Of a stretch of DNA of 17,240 nucleotides, positions 1 to 8,090 are shown piece by piece (position 1 is the stretch's first letter; every line of letters starts with the position of its first letter). Source of the stretch: an uncultured Collinsella sp. GTDB taxonomy: Bacteria > Actinomycetota > Coriobacteriia > Coriobacteriales > Coriobacteriaceae. The stretch spans positions 1 through 17,240 of the forward strand of contig CABUBH010000040.1 in NCBI GenBank assembly GCA_902489775.1. Reading direction: 5' to 3'. The position numbers and the translations under genes are program-made. The notes under the pieces are model-generated. The model worked only from the letters and a program-made list of their open reading frames with translations, searched no databases and had not been told where the DNA came from.

Positions 1-4
1 GGTC

Positions 5-28
5 GCGCGCACAGACGTGGTGTAAGAG
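5..28. repeat. IS terminal inverted repeat, transposase-distal end
   Basis: Reads GCGCGCACAGACGTGG followed by TGTAAGAG. Matches the reverse complement of 1479-1502 at 22 of 24 positions. The transposase stop codon lies about 33 bp inside it. Confidence 0.8.
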
Positions 29-60
29 TGTCCTGAGGTCCGTCGCTGCAAGTCCCGATG

Positions 61-1395
61 TTACTCCTTCTTGAGGCCGCGCTTCTCGACTATCTCGTCC
101 ACTATCTCCCTGGCGCGCCGCCCGAGCGCGCGGCGCCTCCCCTCTGTCGGGGCCGGCCTGTCCGCGGGCTCGGCGAAGCCCTCGGCGGCCGAGGCCTCGG
201 AGAACACGCGCTGCTGGGACCACTGCCCCTCGGTCTCCATGAGGCTCGCGCACGTCAGGCGCAGCATCGACTCCCTCGAGGGGAAGGACTGCACGACCCT
301 GTAGCGGCGCTTGATCTCGCGGTTGGCGCGCTCCTGGACGTTGTTGGTGCGGAGCTTGGCCCAGTGCGCCCTGGGGAAGGCCGTGAACGCCAGCGCGGAG
401 TCCTCGGCCCGCTCGAAGACCTCGCCGGCCCTGGCGGACACCGACGCCACCCAGGGCGCCGCCTCGGCCCACACGCAGCGCGCGAGGTCGGGGTCGTCCT
501 GGTAGACCGCGGCGTGCACGAGGTCCCTGACGGCCGCCTTGGAGTCCTCGGGCCTGCCCGAGCAGGCGCTCTGGAGGTTGCGCTGCAGGTGCGTCACGCA
601 GCGCTGCCAGGCGCAGCCCTGGAACAGGCGCGAGACGGCGGCCACGAGCCCGGCGTGGCTGTCGGAGACCACGAGGCGAACGCCGGCCAGCCCGCGCTCG
701 CGCAGCCCGCCGAGGAACGCCGCCCAGGAGTCCTCGCTCTCGGTGTCGACCACGTCGCAGCCCAGGAAGTGCTTGCGCCCGTCGGCGCCCAGCCCGATCG
801 CGGTCACGACGCCCTGCGAGACGACCGACGAGCCGACCCTGCAGCTCATGTAGGTGGCGTCGAGCCACAGGTAGCAGCACGGCGTGCCCGACAGGTCGCG
901 GCTGCGGAACTCCGCCACCTCGGCGTCGAGGTCGGAGCAGAGGCTCGAGACCTCCGAGCTCGACAGCGAGGATATGCCCAGCTTGGACGCCACGCGCTCG
1001 ACCTTGCGGGTGGACACGCCGCACACGTACATCTCCTGCACGATGGCGGCCACCGAGGTGTCGACGCGCGACCATCGCGCGAGCATGCCCTCGGGGTAGT
1101 AGGTGCCGTGCCTGAGCTTGGGTATCTCGAGCTCCACGTCGCCCACGGCGGTCTTGAGCGACCTGGGGCGGTAGCCGTTGCGGCTGTTCTCCCTGCCGTC
1201 GCTGCGCTCGTTGCGGCTCGCGCCGCACATCTGCTGGGCCTCGGAGTCCATCAGCGCGTTCATCACGCCGCCCAGCACCCTGCACGCGAACTCGCGCGCG
1301 TCGCCGCACTCCTGCCAAAGCCTCGCCGCCTCGAGGGCCTCGTCGCGGTCGAGGCGCAGTACACTCTCTTCTTGGGGCATCGCCTTTCCTTCCAT
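61..1395 (-). CDS. IS256-family DDE transposase
   Basis: A 444-residue mutator-type transposase that would cut and rejoin the IS ends. The catalytic triad is visible: D179 in WLDATY, D245 in VVSDSHAGL and E355 in NNVQERANREIKRR. The second and third residues are 110 apart, close to the spacing in IS256 itself. The family's C-x-x-H signature lies between them (C266, H269 in QRCVTHLQRN). The N-terminal 100 residues hold the usual basic region with RNGYRPR. No frameshift or internal stop is seen, so the gene appears intact. Two starts are plausible: ATG at 1395 (preceded by GAAGG) and ATG at 1380 (preceded by GGAAGGAAAGG); the longer form is given. The opposite strand has a 496-codon open frame that is only a GC-rich shadow. 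Confidence 0.95.
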   Translation of the reverse strand: MEGKAMPQEESVLRLDRDEALEAARLWQECGDAREFACRVLGGVMNALMDSEAQQMCGASRNERSDGRENSRNGYRPRSLKTAVGDVELEIPKLRHGTYYPEGMLARWSRVDTSVAAIVQEMYVCGVSTRKVERVASKLGISSLSSSEVSSLCSDLDAEVAEFRSRDLSGTPCCYLWLDATYMSCRVGSSVVSQGVVTAIGLGADGRKHFLGCDVVDTESEDSWAAFLGGLRERGLAGVRLVVSDSHAGLVAAVSRLFQGCAWQRCVTHLQRNLQSACSGRPEDSKAAVRDLVHAAVYQDDPDLARCVWAEAAPWVASVSARAGEVFERAEDSALAFTAFPRAHWAKLRTNNVQERANREIKRRYRVVQSFPSRESMLRLTCASLMETEGQWSQQRVFSEASAAEGFAEPADRPAPTEGRRRALGRRAREIVDEIVEKRGLKKE

Positions 1396-1457
1396 TCGTC
1401 ACCTTCATTACTCCAACGACGAATTCTAGGCGGTGTCCCCTCCCTTTCAAGAAAGAG

Positions 1458-1483
1458 AAGAGGCGGGGCATGCCCCGCCTCTT
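1458..1483 (-). terminator. Perfect 26-bp palindrome at the transposase-proximal IS end
   Basis: A13+13 palindrome with centre GGGGCATGCCCC. Read on the minus strand it is followed by the pyrimidine-rich CTTCTCTTTCTT, so it could stop transcripts arriving from the permease before they enter the transposase gene. It overlaps the inner five bases of the right inverted repeat, so it is probably part of the IS, but it could instead be the permease terminator at the insertion point. Confidence 0.55.
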
Positions 1484-1502
1484 ACACCACATCTCTGCGC
1501 GC
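1479..1502. repeat. IS terminal inverted repeat, transposase-proximal end
   Basis: Plus strand reads CTCTTACACCACAT then CTCTGCGCGC, the reverse complement of 5-28 with two mismatches. It lies about 85 bp upstream of the transposase start. Confidence 0.78.
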
Positions 1503-1562
1503 TACCCCCCTCCCTAGGAAAGGGAATCGATTTATTCCACAGCCGTAGATTAATCCTAGCCG

Positions 1563-3026
1563 CTACTCCATCATATCGAGGACGGAAGGGCGAAGCTCGT
1601 TCTCGGCGGCCTCGGGATCGGTCTCGCGCAGGCGGTTGATGTAGCGGTTGTACCACATCACGGCAAGGCCCAGGAAGACAACCACGCCGCCAACGTTGTA
1701 GACCAGCGTCAGCCACAGCGGCTGATCGAGCGGAATGGTGCCGCAGATAAGCACGAAGCAGAAGACCACAAGCAGGAATGCGGCAACGACCAGGCCAAAG
1801 CTGCGCGAGCCCATGCGGAAGCCACGGGGAGCAGCATCGAAGTTCTTGCGCAGCATAAAGTAGGCAAGCAGAATCAGCAGCGGCGGGAGCAGAGCGGTGG
1901 CAGCCGTCATGTTGGTGACAATCATGAGCAGGTCGTCGAGGTTACCGGAGCCCAGGGCCGGGATGATCAGGATGGGGACGACGATGGCGAACTGCAGCCA
2001 AGCGGCGCGGGCAGGAATGCCATGCTCGTTGAGCTCGACGATCTTGCTACCAAAGACGCCCTTGGGGATCTCGGTGAAGAAGACCTTGATGGGAGCGGAG
2101 GTCCACATCATGAGGGAACCCAGCGTAGCGGCGAGAAGGATCAGGCCGATGACGCGCGTGGACACTTCCATGGGAATGCCAAAGTGGGCAAAGACAGCGC
2201 CGAACACGTCGAAGATGCCGGTGGAGATGGCAACGCTGCCCTCGGGGATGAACAGGTTAACCAGCAGCGAAGCGCCTGCATACAGAAGGCCGATGGTCAG
2301 GCCGGCGATAACGACGGTGCGCACGAAGGCCTTGACGCCACCCTTAAGGTCGTTAAGGAACACGCCGACAGACTCAGCGCCGCCAACGCCCTGGATGATC
2401 CAGGCAAGCGTACCGAAGAAGCCCCACGCAGTTGCGAAGTTGCTCATGTCGGGAGCCATGTTAGCGGGAGTAGGAGCCGTAGCGAACTCAACGCCGCCAA
2501 AGGCAGCAGCCAGGGACAGCAGGATGAACACGGCGGTCAGGCCGAGAGCCGCGGTCGAACCGAAGGAGGAAATGGAGCCGATCCACTTAGCGCCCTTGGT
2601 CGAAACCCACGTGGCGATAGCAAAGACGACGATCTCGATAATGGTGATCCACAGCTGCGAAAGCTCGGCGTTGGCACCAAAGAACACGTAGCTCGCGTAG
2701 ATGATGACATTGGGCAGGACGGACGCAAAGAAGAACAGGTTAACGAACCAGTAGCTAAATGCCGTCAGGAACGCCCAGCGACCACCCATCGAGGTCTTAA
2801 CCCATGCGTACACGCCCGACTCGGAGTCCTTGTTGAGGCCGACGAACTCGGCGGTAACCAGGGTATAGGGGACAAAGTACAAAAGCGTGGCGAAGAAGAA
2901 CGACGGCGCAGCTGCCAAGCCGATGGCCGCGTTGTTGTTGATGATGTTCTTGATACCGAACACGGCGGCGACCGTCATGCCCAGCAGAGCGAACGAACCG
3001 ATCGTTCCTCGTTTTTCAGAGCTCAT
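1563..3026 (-). CDS. APC-superfamily amino acid permease
   Basis: A 487-residue polytopic membrane protein that would exchange or import amino acids across the cytoplasmic membrane. About twelve hydrophobic segments are visible, with a glycine-containing first segment (LLGMTVAAVFGIKNIINN), a second ending in LVTAEFVGL, and SGVYAWVKTSMG after it. This is the pattern of the glutamate/GABA antiporter and YjeM branch of the APC superfamily. The substrate cannot be read from sequence. ATG at 3026 is chosen because GGGAGGG lies just upstream; an in-frame TTG at 3038 has no such site. The gene follows ebgC in the same direction, but a 7-bp hairpin with TTTT lies between them, so it is probably transcribed separately. 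The C-terminal tail (last about 25 residues) is charged and cytoplasmic-looking. Confidence 0.88.
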   Translation of the reverse strand: MSSEKRGTIGSFALLGMTVAAVFGIKNIINNNAAIGLAAAPSFFFATLLYFVPYTLVTAEFVGLNKDSESGVYAWVKTSMGGRWAFLTAFSYWFVNLFFFASVLPNVIIYASYVFFGANAELSQLWITIIEIVVFAIATWVSTKGAKWIGSISSFGSTAALGLTAVFILLSLAAAFGGVEFATAPTPANMAPDMSNFATAWGFFGTLAWIIQGVGGAESVGVFLNDLKGGVKAFVRTVVIAGLTIGLLYAGASLLVNLFIPEGSVAISTGIFDVFGAVFAHFGIPMEVSTRVIGLILLAATLGSLMMWTSAPIKVFFTEIPKGVFGSKIVELNEHGIPARAAWLQFAIVVPILIIPALGSGNLDDLLMIVTNMTAATALLPPLLILLAYFMLRKNFDAAPRGFRMGSRSFGLVVAAFLLVVFCFVLICGTIPLDQPLWLTLVYNVGGVVVFLGLAVMWYNRYINRLRETDPEAAENELRPSVLDMME

Positions 3027-3058
3027 AAGCCCTCCCAATCATCTATTAAATGTCATCC

Positions 3059-3093
3059 AAAACCGTCCGAGCTGCAAGTGCAATCGCGGACGG
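3059..3093 (-). terminator. Terminator between ebgC and the permease gene
   Basis: On the minus strand CCGTCCG (from 3093) pairs with CGGACGG (3069-3063) across a 17-nt loop and is followed by TTTT. It would stop ebgAC transcripts. It ends only about 33 nt before the permease start, so it could also act as a leader attenuator of the permease if that promoter lies further upstream. Confidence 0.6.
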
Positions 3094-3179
3094 CGCACCT
3101 GCTAAGGGGAATGGGGAAAAGGGAGTCAACAAAGCCATCCCCCTTAACGGCGCGAAGCAAACGTCCAGGCGGACGAATA

Positions 3180-3635
3180 CTACTTGTTGGGGAAGGAATA
3201 ACCTTCGACCGTCACGTGCAGTACCACGACGCGGGGATCCGAAGCCTCGGCGATAACACGGTAAGCCTCGTCGATCTCGACGACGGCAACGCCGCCGGCG
3301 GGAATCGTCACGGTCTCCCCCGCCCCCTCAAAGCGCTCGCGATCATCGATATCGCTGTAAGCGCGGGTGCAGGTGAGGCCTGCCTTGGAAGCCACCTCAA
3401 CGGTCAGATTGCCGTCGAGCGGGGCGAGCACGGCATGGTAGCGACGGTGACCGACCAGATCGGCAGTAGCCGCCTCGTGGGCGTTCACCCACCAATACAC
3501 CAGCGAGTCGCCGATAGAGTACGCCACATCGTGCTGCAGTTCAGAAACGCCGTCGAGTGCCTGACCGGTACGCATCCACTTCTTGACGGACTTCATCTGG
3601 GCGTCGAAATCGGCACGCGAGTTAAAGATATGCAT
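3180..3635 (-). CDS. ebgC: Evolved-type beta-galactosidase, beta subunit
   Basis: A 151-residue small cupin-like protein of the YhcH/YjgK/YiaL (DUF386) family; EbgC is the accessory subunit that E. coli EbgA needs for full activity. Recognised from its overall pattern (SLVYWWVNAHEAATADLVGHRRYHAVLAP split over residues 44-72, then an acidic DIDDRERFEG and IPAGGVAVVEIDEAY), and supported strongly by position. It starts 3 bp after ebgA ends, and its ribosome binding site AAGGAGG is built from the last codons of ebgA. This indicates translational coupling and roughly matched synthesis of the two subunits. Length is normal for the family (E. coli EbgC is about 149 residues). Confidence 0.92.
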   Translation of the reverse strand: MHIFNSRADFDAQMKSVKKWMRTGQALDGVSELQHDVAYSIGDSLVYWWVNAHEAATADLVGHRRYHAVLAPLDGNLTVEVASKAGLTCTRAYSDIDDRERFEGAGETVTIPAGGVAVVEIDEAYRVIAEASDPRVVVLHVTVEGYSFPNK

Positions 3636-3638
3636 GGC

Positions 3639-6600
3639 TTATGCCTCCTTAATGGGTGCCAGCGCCTGAGCCAGATCGGCAGACGTCAGCGGTCGCAGGG
3701 ACACCTCAAAGCTGAAGCTCTCAAAACGGGTGCGATAGGAATCGAGCACCTCGGAACCCCAAGAGTTCGAGCCAAGGCCGAGCAACTGGTCGTTGATGTT
3801 GACCGTGACCGTATCGCCCTTGACAAGATCGTAGACATGCTTGGCGTTATCGATAGCCTCGCAGCTATAGGGCCATGCGGAGAACGAGAACGGATTGGAA
3901 GCGGCGTCGCTCGGACGCGTCACGACCAGACCGTCACCGTGGCTGGAGCGCAGGGCGACCCAGCGGGTACCCTCGCGGTTGGCGCAGTCCTGGGGCATAA
4001 CGTAGGGCGTGAACATGTCGTCGACCGTAGTGCGGTAATGACCGACCGGGTTGGCGCGCAGCGAGTCCGGATAGTTCTCGCCCGGGCCGTGGCCATACCA
4101 CTCGACGGCGCGATCGCAACCGGGAACCTCGAAGGAGATGCCGATGCGCGGGATAATGTCCGAATAGTCGCCGTAGGGCTCGCCGGAAACCTTGAGGTCG
4201 ACGCGGCCACTCGGAAGCACGGTATAGACGAGCTCGACGCGCATGCCGAACGCGCGGACGGGAGGAGCAATACGCTGGCTCACGGTAACGACGACCGCAT
4301 TGCCGTCCTGCTTCCAAGTAACCTTGCGGGTAGACGTCTGCATCACATCGATGAAGTTGTCCTTCCACAGGGAGTCATACTCTTGGGCGTGGTTGTCGAC
4401 GAGCGGATGCCAAAAACCAACCTGGGGACCAGAGGCCATGACGTCGCGGCCGGATGCCTTCCACTCGCTCACGGTACCGTTGACCTTGCTGAAGGTCAGC
4501 TCGCCGTTGAGGGAGTGAATGTGGATCTCCTGCTCGGTCTCCTCGACCGTAAGCTCAGGACGAGCGGGGGCAGCGATGGCCGGCGCCGGATGGTTGGCGA
4601 TGGCAAACTGGCTAGCACCCAACTGGAACATCGGCTCGCACCAGACGTGAGCGGCCATGGTGTAGGCGCGCACGGTCAGCAGGGTCTCGCCTACCGCGGC
4701 CTCGTGAATCACTAGCGGAAGCTGGACGGACTCGCCGGGGGCAACCGCACCGGGCATGAGCGTCTTGCGGCAGACCACGTCGCCGTCCACCAGGGTCTCC
4801 GCCGACAGGCAGACATCCTCAAGGGTGGTAAACCAACGGTTGTTGGTGACGGTCAGCTCGCCCGCCTCGTCGTCGTAAGCCATGCGAACCGGGCAGATGA
4901 CCTGACCATACTCAGTGAGGCCCGGGCTCGGCTGCTGCCAAGGGAACACCATGCCATCGATGCAGAAGTTGCTGTTGTTGGGGTAATCGCCGTTGTCGCC
5001 ACCATACATATCGTAGGCAACGCCGTCCTCGGTCACAGCAGCCAAACCGTGGTCGCACCATTCCCAGATAAACTGGCCTTGGATGCAATCCCAGCGATCG
5101 AAGACCTCCTGATACTCGGACAGGCCTCCGGGGCCGTTGCCCATGGAGTGACCGTACTCGCAGTTGATGCGCGGCTTGGGGAATGGATGCTCACCAAAGT
5201 CGTTCATCTGCGACACACGGGAGTACATGGTGGAGATAACGTCGACGGTATCGGCGTTGCGGTCCTCCTCGTAATGGACCGGACGACCATCGAGCTCGTG
5301 AGCCTTGGCGTACATCGCGCGGATGTTGCAGCCATAGCCGCTCTCGTTGCCCATCGACCACATAATGATGCAGGCGTGGTTGCGCTCCTGCATCACCAGG
5401 CGCTCAATGCGGTCGACGTAGGCCGGCTCCCATGCCGGGTCGTCGGTGACCAGGGCGATATTGCCGATATTCTCGAAGCCGTGGCTCTCCATATCGGTCT
5501 CGGCGACCAGCATGATGCCGTACTCGTCGCACAGCTCGTAAAAGCGCGGGTCGTTGGCGTAGTGGGACGTGCGCACCGCGTTGATGTTGTGCTGCTTCAT
5601 GAGCTCCAGGTCGCGGCGCATGCGATCGAGGCCCACGGCGCGGCCCTTGTGATCGTCGTGATCGTGGCGGTTGACGCCATGCATCTTAAAGTAAGTGCCG
5701 TTGAGGTAGATATGATTGCCCTCGACCGTCACCTCGGCAAGACCCTGGCGATGCGGGACGTACTCGCTGACCTGGTCACCGTCGTAGACCTCAAACGTAA
5801 GGTCATAGAGGAAGGGATCCTCGGGATTCCAGAAGTGGGCATCGGTCACGCTGCACTCGGCATGGCCGTCGACGCACTCACCCGTAGCCACCACGTTCTC
5901 GCCATCACTGAGCGTAAACACAACGCGGGTAGCTCCCTCGGCAACCGTATCGAGCGTGATCAAAGCGGCATCGCCCTCGCGGTGCGTGCGGAACCTAAAG
6001 TCGACCAGGTGTGCGGCGGGACGCTGCATAAGATACACATCGCGGAAGATGCCCGAGGCCCACCACATGTCCTGATCCTCGATATAGCTGCCATCGCTGT
6101 ACTGCAGGACCTTGACCGCAAACAGGTTGTCGCCCTCGACGAGCGCGTCGGTCACGTCGAACTCGGCAGACAGGCGCGAACCCTTGGTCATGCCGATAAA
6201 CTGACCGTTGACGTACAGCTCGCCATAGTTCTCGATGCCGTCAAAGCGAATGATCTCGCGAGCGCCGGCAGGAACGGCGGGAAGGTTGACGATGCGCTGG
6301 TACACGCCCGTGGGATCGTCAGAGGGAACGAACGGCTGATCCACCGGGAACGGAAAACCCTCGTCGGTGTAGGCAAGGTTGCCATAGCCGTCCACCTGCC
6401 ACAGGTGCGGAACCTCCACGTGATCCCACTCGGGCTCGTACGTGGAAAGCTCCTCGTTAGAGACGGCAGCGGGGCCCTCAAAGAGGCGGAACTGCCACGA
6501 GCCGGACAGCTGGACAAACCCGCGCGACAGCTCGCGGCTGTACGTTGCAGCGAGATCGGCGGTCTCATAACCCATAAAGTACGCATGGGGTGCCAGGCGG

Positions 6601-6647
6601 TTCCTATGGGTGAGCGCTTGGTTTTCCCAATCGTTAATGGTGTCCAT
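3639..6647 (-). CDS. ebgA: Evolved-type beta-galactosidase, alpha subunit (GH2)
   Basis: A 1002-residue cytoplasmic glycoside hydrolase family 2 enzyme that hydrolyses terminal beta-galactosides such as lactose. Domains in order: jelly-roll sugar-binding domain (about 35-215), immunoglobulin-like domain (about 215-315), TIM barrel (about 318-610), then the C-terminal beta-sandwich domains including the Bgal small-chain region (about 720-990). The acid/base glutamate is E435 in WSMGNESGYG and the nucleophile E497 in RINCEYGHSMGNG. Their 62-residue spacing is close to EbgA and shorter than in LacZ. HGVNRHDHD and RTSHYANDPRFYELCDEYG are also present. No signal peptide. ATG at 6647 has GAAGGAG 7-8 nt upstream. 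Divergent from a LacI-type regulator, with three operators over the promoter. No transporter is adjacent, so substrate import must be encoded elsewhere. Confidence 0.96.
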   Translation of the reverse strand: MDTINDWENQALTHRNRLAPHAYFMGYETADLAATYSRELSRGFVQLSGSWQFRLFEGPAAVSNEELSTYEPEWDHVEVPHLWQVDGYGNLAYTDEGFPFPVDQPFVPSDDPTGVYQRIVNLPAVPAGAREIIRFDGIENYGELYVNGQFIGMTKGSRLSAEFDVTDALVEGDNLFAVKVLQYSDGSYIEDQDMWWASGIFRDVYLMQRPAAHLVDFRFRTHREGDAALITLDTVAEGATRVVFTLSDGENVVATGECVDGHAECSVTDAHFWNPEDPFLYDLTFEVYDGDQVSEYVPHRQGLAEVTVEGNHIYLNGTYFKMHGVNRHDHDDHKGRAVGLDRMRRDLELMKQHNINAVRTSHYANDPRFYELCDEYGIMLVAETDMESHGFENIGNIALVTDDPAWEPAYVDRIERLVMQERNHACIIMWSMGNESGYGCNIRAMYAKAHELDGRPVHYEEDRNADTVDVISTMYSRVSQMNDFGEHPFPKPRINCEYGHSMGNGPGGLSEYQEVFDRWDCIQGQFIWEWCDHGLAAVTEDGVAYDMYGGDNGDYPNNSNFCIDGMVFPWQQPSPGLTEYGQVICPVRMAYDDEAGELTVTNNRWFTTLEDVCLSAETLVDGDVVCRKTLMPGAVAPGESVQLPLVIHEAAVGETLLTVRAYTMAAHVWCEPMFQLGASQFAIANHPAPAIAAPARPELTVEETEQEIHIHSLNGELTFSKVNGTVSEWKASGRDVMASGPQVGFWHPLVDNHAQEYDSLWKDNFIDVMQTSTRKVTWKQDGNAVVVTVSQRIAPPVRAFGMRVELVYTVLPSGRVDLKVSGEPYGDYSDIIPRIGISFEVPGCDRAVEWYGHGPGENYPDSLRANPVGHYRTTVDDMFTPYVMPQDCANREGTRWVALRSSHGDGLVVTRPSDAASNPFSFSAWPYSCEAIDNAKHVYDLVKGDTVTVNINDQLLGLGSNSWGSEVLDSYRTRFESFSFEVSLRPLTSADLAQALAPIKEA

Positions 6648-6682
6648 GGTGATGCTCCTTCGTCATCGTAGTGATTCTTGTG

Positions 6683-6692
6683 CAACCGGTTG
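6683..6692. promoter_or_regulatory. LacI-type operator 1
   Basis: Perfect palindrome CAACCGGTTG centred between 6687 and 6688, within TGCAACCGGTTGTCC. It begins 5 bp downstream of the ebgA -10 element, so it covers the likely transcription start. The central CG and 10-bp symmetry are typical of LacI/GalR family sites. Confidence 0.85.
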
Positions 6693-6697
6693 TCCTT

Positions 6698-6727
6698 ATC
6701 TTACGGGCGATGCAAAAAACTGTGCAA
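6698..6727 (-). promoter_or_regulatory. ebgA promoter
   Basis: On the minus strand TTGCAC (6727-6722) and TAAGAT (6703-6698) are separated by 18 nt. The -35 hexamer shares bases with operator 2 and operator 1 sits at the expected start site, so a bound repressor would block polymerase at both places. Confidence 0.65.
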
Positions 6728-6734
6728 CCGGTTG
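6725..6734. promoter_or_regulatory. LacI-type operator 2
   Basis: Second perfect CAACCGGTTG, in GTGCAACCGGTTGTCC, 42 bp centre to centre from operator 1 (four helical turns at 10.5 bp). It overlaps the -35 hexamer of the ebgA promoter. Confidence 0.85.
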
Positions 6735-6769
6735 TCCGCTGAACGGTCGATTTGGTCGGGTTAACGGTG

Positions 6770-6779
6770 CAACCGGTTG
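6770..6779. promoter_or_regulatory. LacI-type operator 3
   Basis: Third perfect CAACCGGTTG, 45 bp from operator 2 and upstream of the ebgA promoter. It is followed by an extra half-site-like ACAACCG. It is the best placed of the three to assist looping or cooperative binding. Confidence 0.82.
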
Positions 6780-7023
6780 TACAACCGCGACACTTATGTC
6801 ACCCTGAGTATCGAAACTCAGCGCAAAACATCGTTCTTAAACTCGTAGGCAACCACCACGCCCGCTGATATCTCACCCACACGAGACGTATTCGATTGTG
6901 GCTTGGTTGCAAAACGACACCGGTCACCGGATACCATGAACGCTGTTCAGGCGCACTATAGTAAGCTGTATCCGCACCAACCCGTATCAGCGACAACATC
7001 GACCGCATTCTCCAGGAGACGCC

Positions 7024-8040
7024 ATGACCCAACCAGTTCGCACCGCACCTACGCTTGCCGAGGTTGCCGCAGCTGCCGGCGTGTCGCGCTCCACGGCATC
7101 GCGCGCTCTCAACGATTCGCCCCGCATTAGCGAGGAAACCAAAAAGCGCGTCCGCGCGGCGGCCAAGGAAGTCAATTTTGTCCCCAACGCTCGTGGCCGA
7201 GCGCTCGCTGTCGGGCGCACGGAAATCATCGCCGTGCTCGTGACCGAGCCCCTAAGTGAACTCTTCAGCGACCCCACCTATAGCGAGTTTTTGAGCGGCA
7301 TTACCGAGGAACTGTCGGAGTCGTCCTATCTGCCCGTTATCTTGCAGGCGTCTTCTACGCATGAGCGCAACCGCGCACGCGAGCACTTTGAGCGCCGCTC
7401 GTTCGACGCCGTGATCGACGTCTCCCCCTACAAGGGCAGCGAGCTGCTCGAGGTGCTGCGCGATCTGGGCGTACCCACCGTGTTGTGCGGCCAGCTCGAG
7501 GGCCACCCCTATCGCGATGTGTTCTCGACGGTCTACTCTGACGACGAAGAGGGCGGACACTTTGCGGCACTCGCCATGAAGGAACGCGGGCGCAAAGATA
7601 TCGTCGCCGTGTTGGGACCGCAAGACAACCCCGCTGTCGTCGACCGCCTGCGCGGCTACCGTGCCGTCTTGGGCGAAGACCTCCCAGACGCAAACGTTAT
7701 CTATACCGGCTGGAACAACGGAGACGGCTATCAGGCCATGCACCAGATTCTCGCGCGCAAGATTGCTTTCGATGGCGTGCTCTGCGGATCGGACCGTATC
7801 GCGGCTGGCGTCATCACCGCACTCAACGAGGCAGGCCTATCCGTTCCTGCGGACGTTTCTGTCGTCGGCTTCGACGATCACGAGATTGCGACGCGCTGCG
7901 TCCCCGCGCTCACGACTGTCCGCCAGCCCCTGCGCGAAGAAGGCCACATGGCCGCCAACATTGCGCTCGACATGATCAAGGGTGCCGAGCCCACCACCTC
8001 CGTGATGCACATGCAGCTGATCCAGAGAGACTCGCTATAA
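7024..8040 (+). CDS. LacI/GalR-family transcriptional regulator of ebgAC
   Basis: A 338-residue repressor. Residues 10-31 (TLAEVAAAAGVSRSTASRAL and on) are the helix-turn-helix, followed by the hinge motif NFVPNARGRALA. The rest is the two-lobed periplasmic-binding-protein-like sensor domain, with VVGFDDHEIATRCVPALTTVRQP near the C terminus as in other family members. ATG at 7024 has AGGAGA 5-6 nt upstream. It is divergent from ebgA and the intergenic region carries three operators, so it most likely represses ebgAC until a beta-galactoside or derivative binds. The effector is not readable from sequence. A strong hairpin terminator follows directly. Confidence 0.93.
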   Translation: MTQPVRTAPTLAEVAAAAGVSRSTASRALNDSPRISEETKKRVRAAAKEVNFVPNARGRALAVGRTEIIAVLVTEPLSELFSDPTYSEFLSGITEELSESSYLPVILQASSTHERNRAREHFERRSFDAVIDVSPYKGSELLEVLRDLGVPTVLCGQLEGHPYRDVFSTVYSDDEEGGHFAALAMKERGRKDIVAVLGPQDNPAVVDRLRGYRAVLGEDLPDANVIYTGWNNGDGYQAMHQILARKIAFDGVLCGSDRIAAGVITALNEAGLSVPADVSVVGFDDHEIATRCVPALTTVRQPLREEGHMAANIALDMIKGAEPTTSVMHMQLIQRDSL

Positions 8041-8046
8041 GAAACT

Positions 8047-8090
8047 GGGGCAGGCTTTCCGCCAGACAGTTGTTGCGGAAAGCCTGCCCC
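8047..8090 (+). terminator. Terminator hairpin of the LacI-type gene
   Basis: A perfect 15-bp stem, GGGGCAGGCTTTCCG with its complement, and a 14-nt loop, starting 6 bp after the stop codon. The T-run after it (GTTTAG) is short, so termination may be weak. This is also unit 1 of the 62-bp array. Confidence 0.65.

Larger units (their letters stand above)
5..1502 (-). mobile_element. IS256-family insertion sequence
   Basis: About 1.5 kb bounded by inverted termini (5-28 and 1479-1502, 22 of 24 positions matching) around one DDE transposase gene. Size, single-gene layout and the inner terminal sequence GTGGTGTAAGAG fit the IS256 family. The exact outer boundary is uncertain: the outermost GCGCGC is present at both ends (5-10 and 1497-1502) and, being self-complementary, could be either part of the inverted repeat or a short target duplication. 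IS256 elements usually duplicate 8-9 bp, and only 4 bases of left flank are in the window, so this cannot be settled here. The element looks more GC-rich than the permease next to it, consistent with acquisition. It sits downstream of the permease gene and breaks no recognisable ORF. Confidence 0.88.
6648..7023. other. Divergent ebgA/lacI-type control region
   Basis: A 376-bp gene-free stretch. The ebgA side (6683-6779) holds three operator palindromes and the ebgA promoter. The regulator side is less clear: TATAGT at 6957-6962 and a TTGCAA...GATACC pair at 6907-6935 are weak promoter candidates for the regulator gene, neither with a good partner hexamer. A short hairpin (TGAGT/ACTCA, about 6805-6820) lies between the two halves. 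No operator copy overlaps the regulator-side candidates, so autoregulation is not evident. Confidence 0.7.

Noticed and set aside
58..1548. 496-codon plus-strand ORF over the IS transposase
   Set aside because: Low-complexity Ala/Arg/Leu/Gly composition typical of a GC-rich antisense frame; the minus strand carries a full DDE transposase.
2022..4715. 897-codon plus-strand ORF
   Set aside because: It runs antisense across three recognised genes (permease, ebgC, ebgA) and has no family-like motifs.
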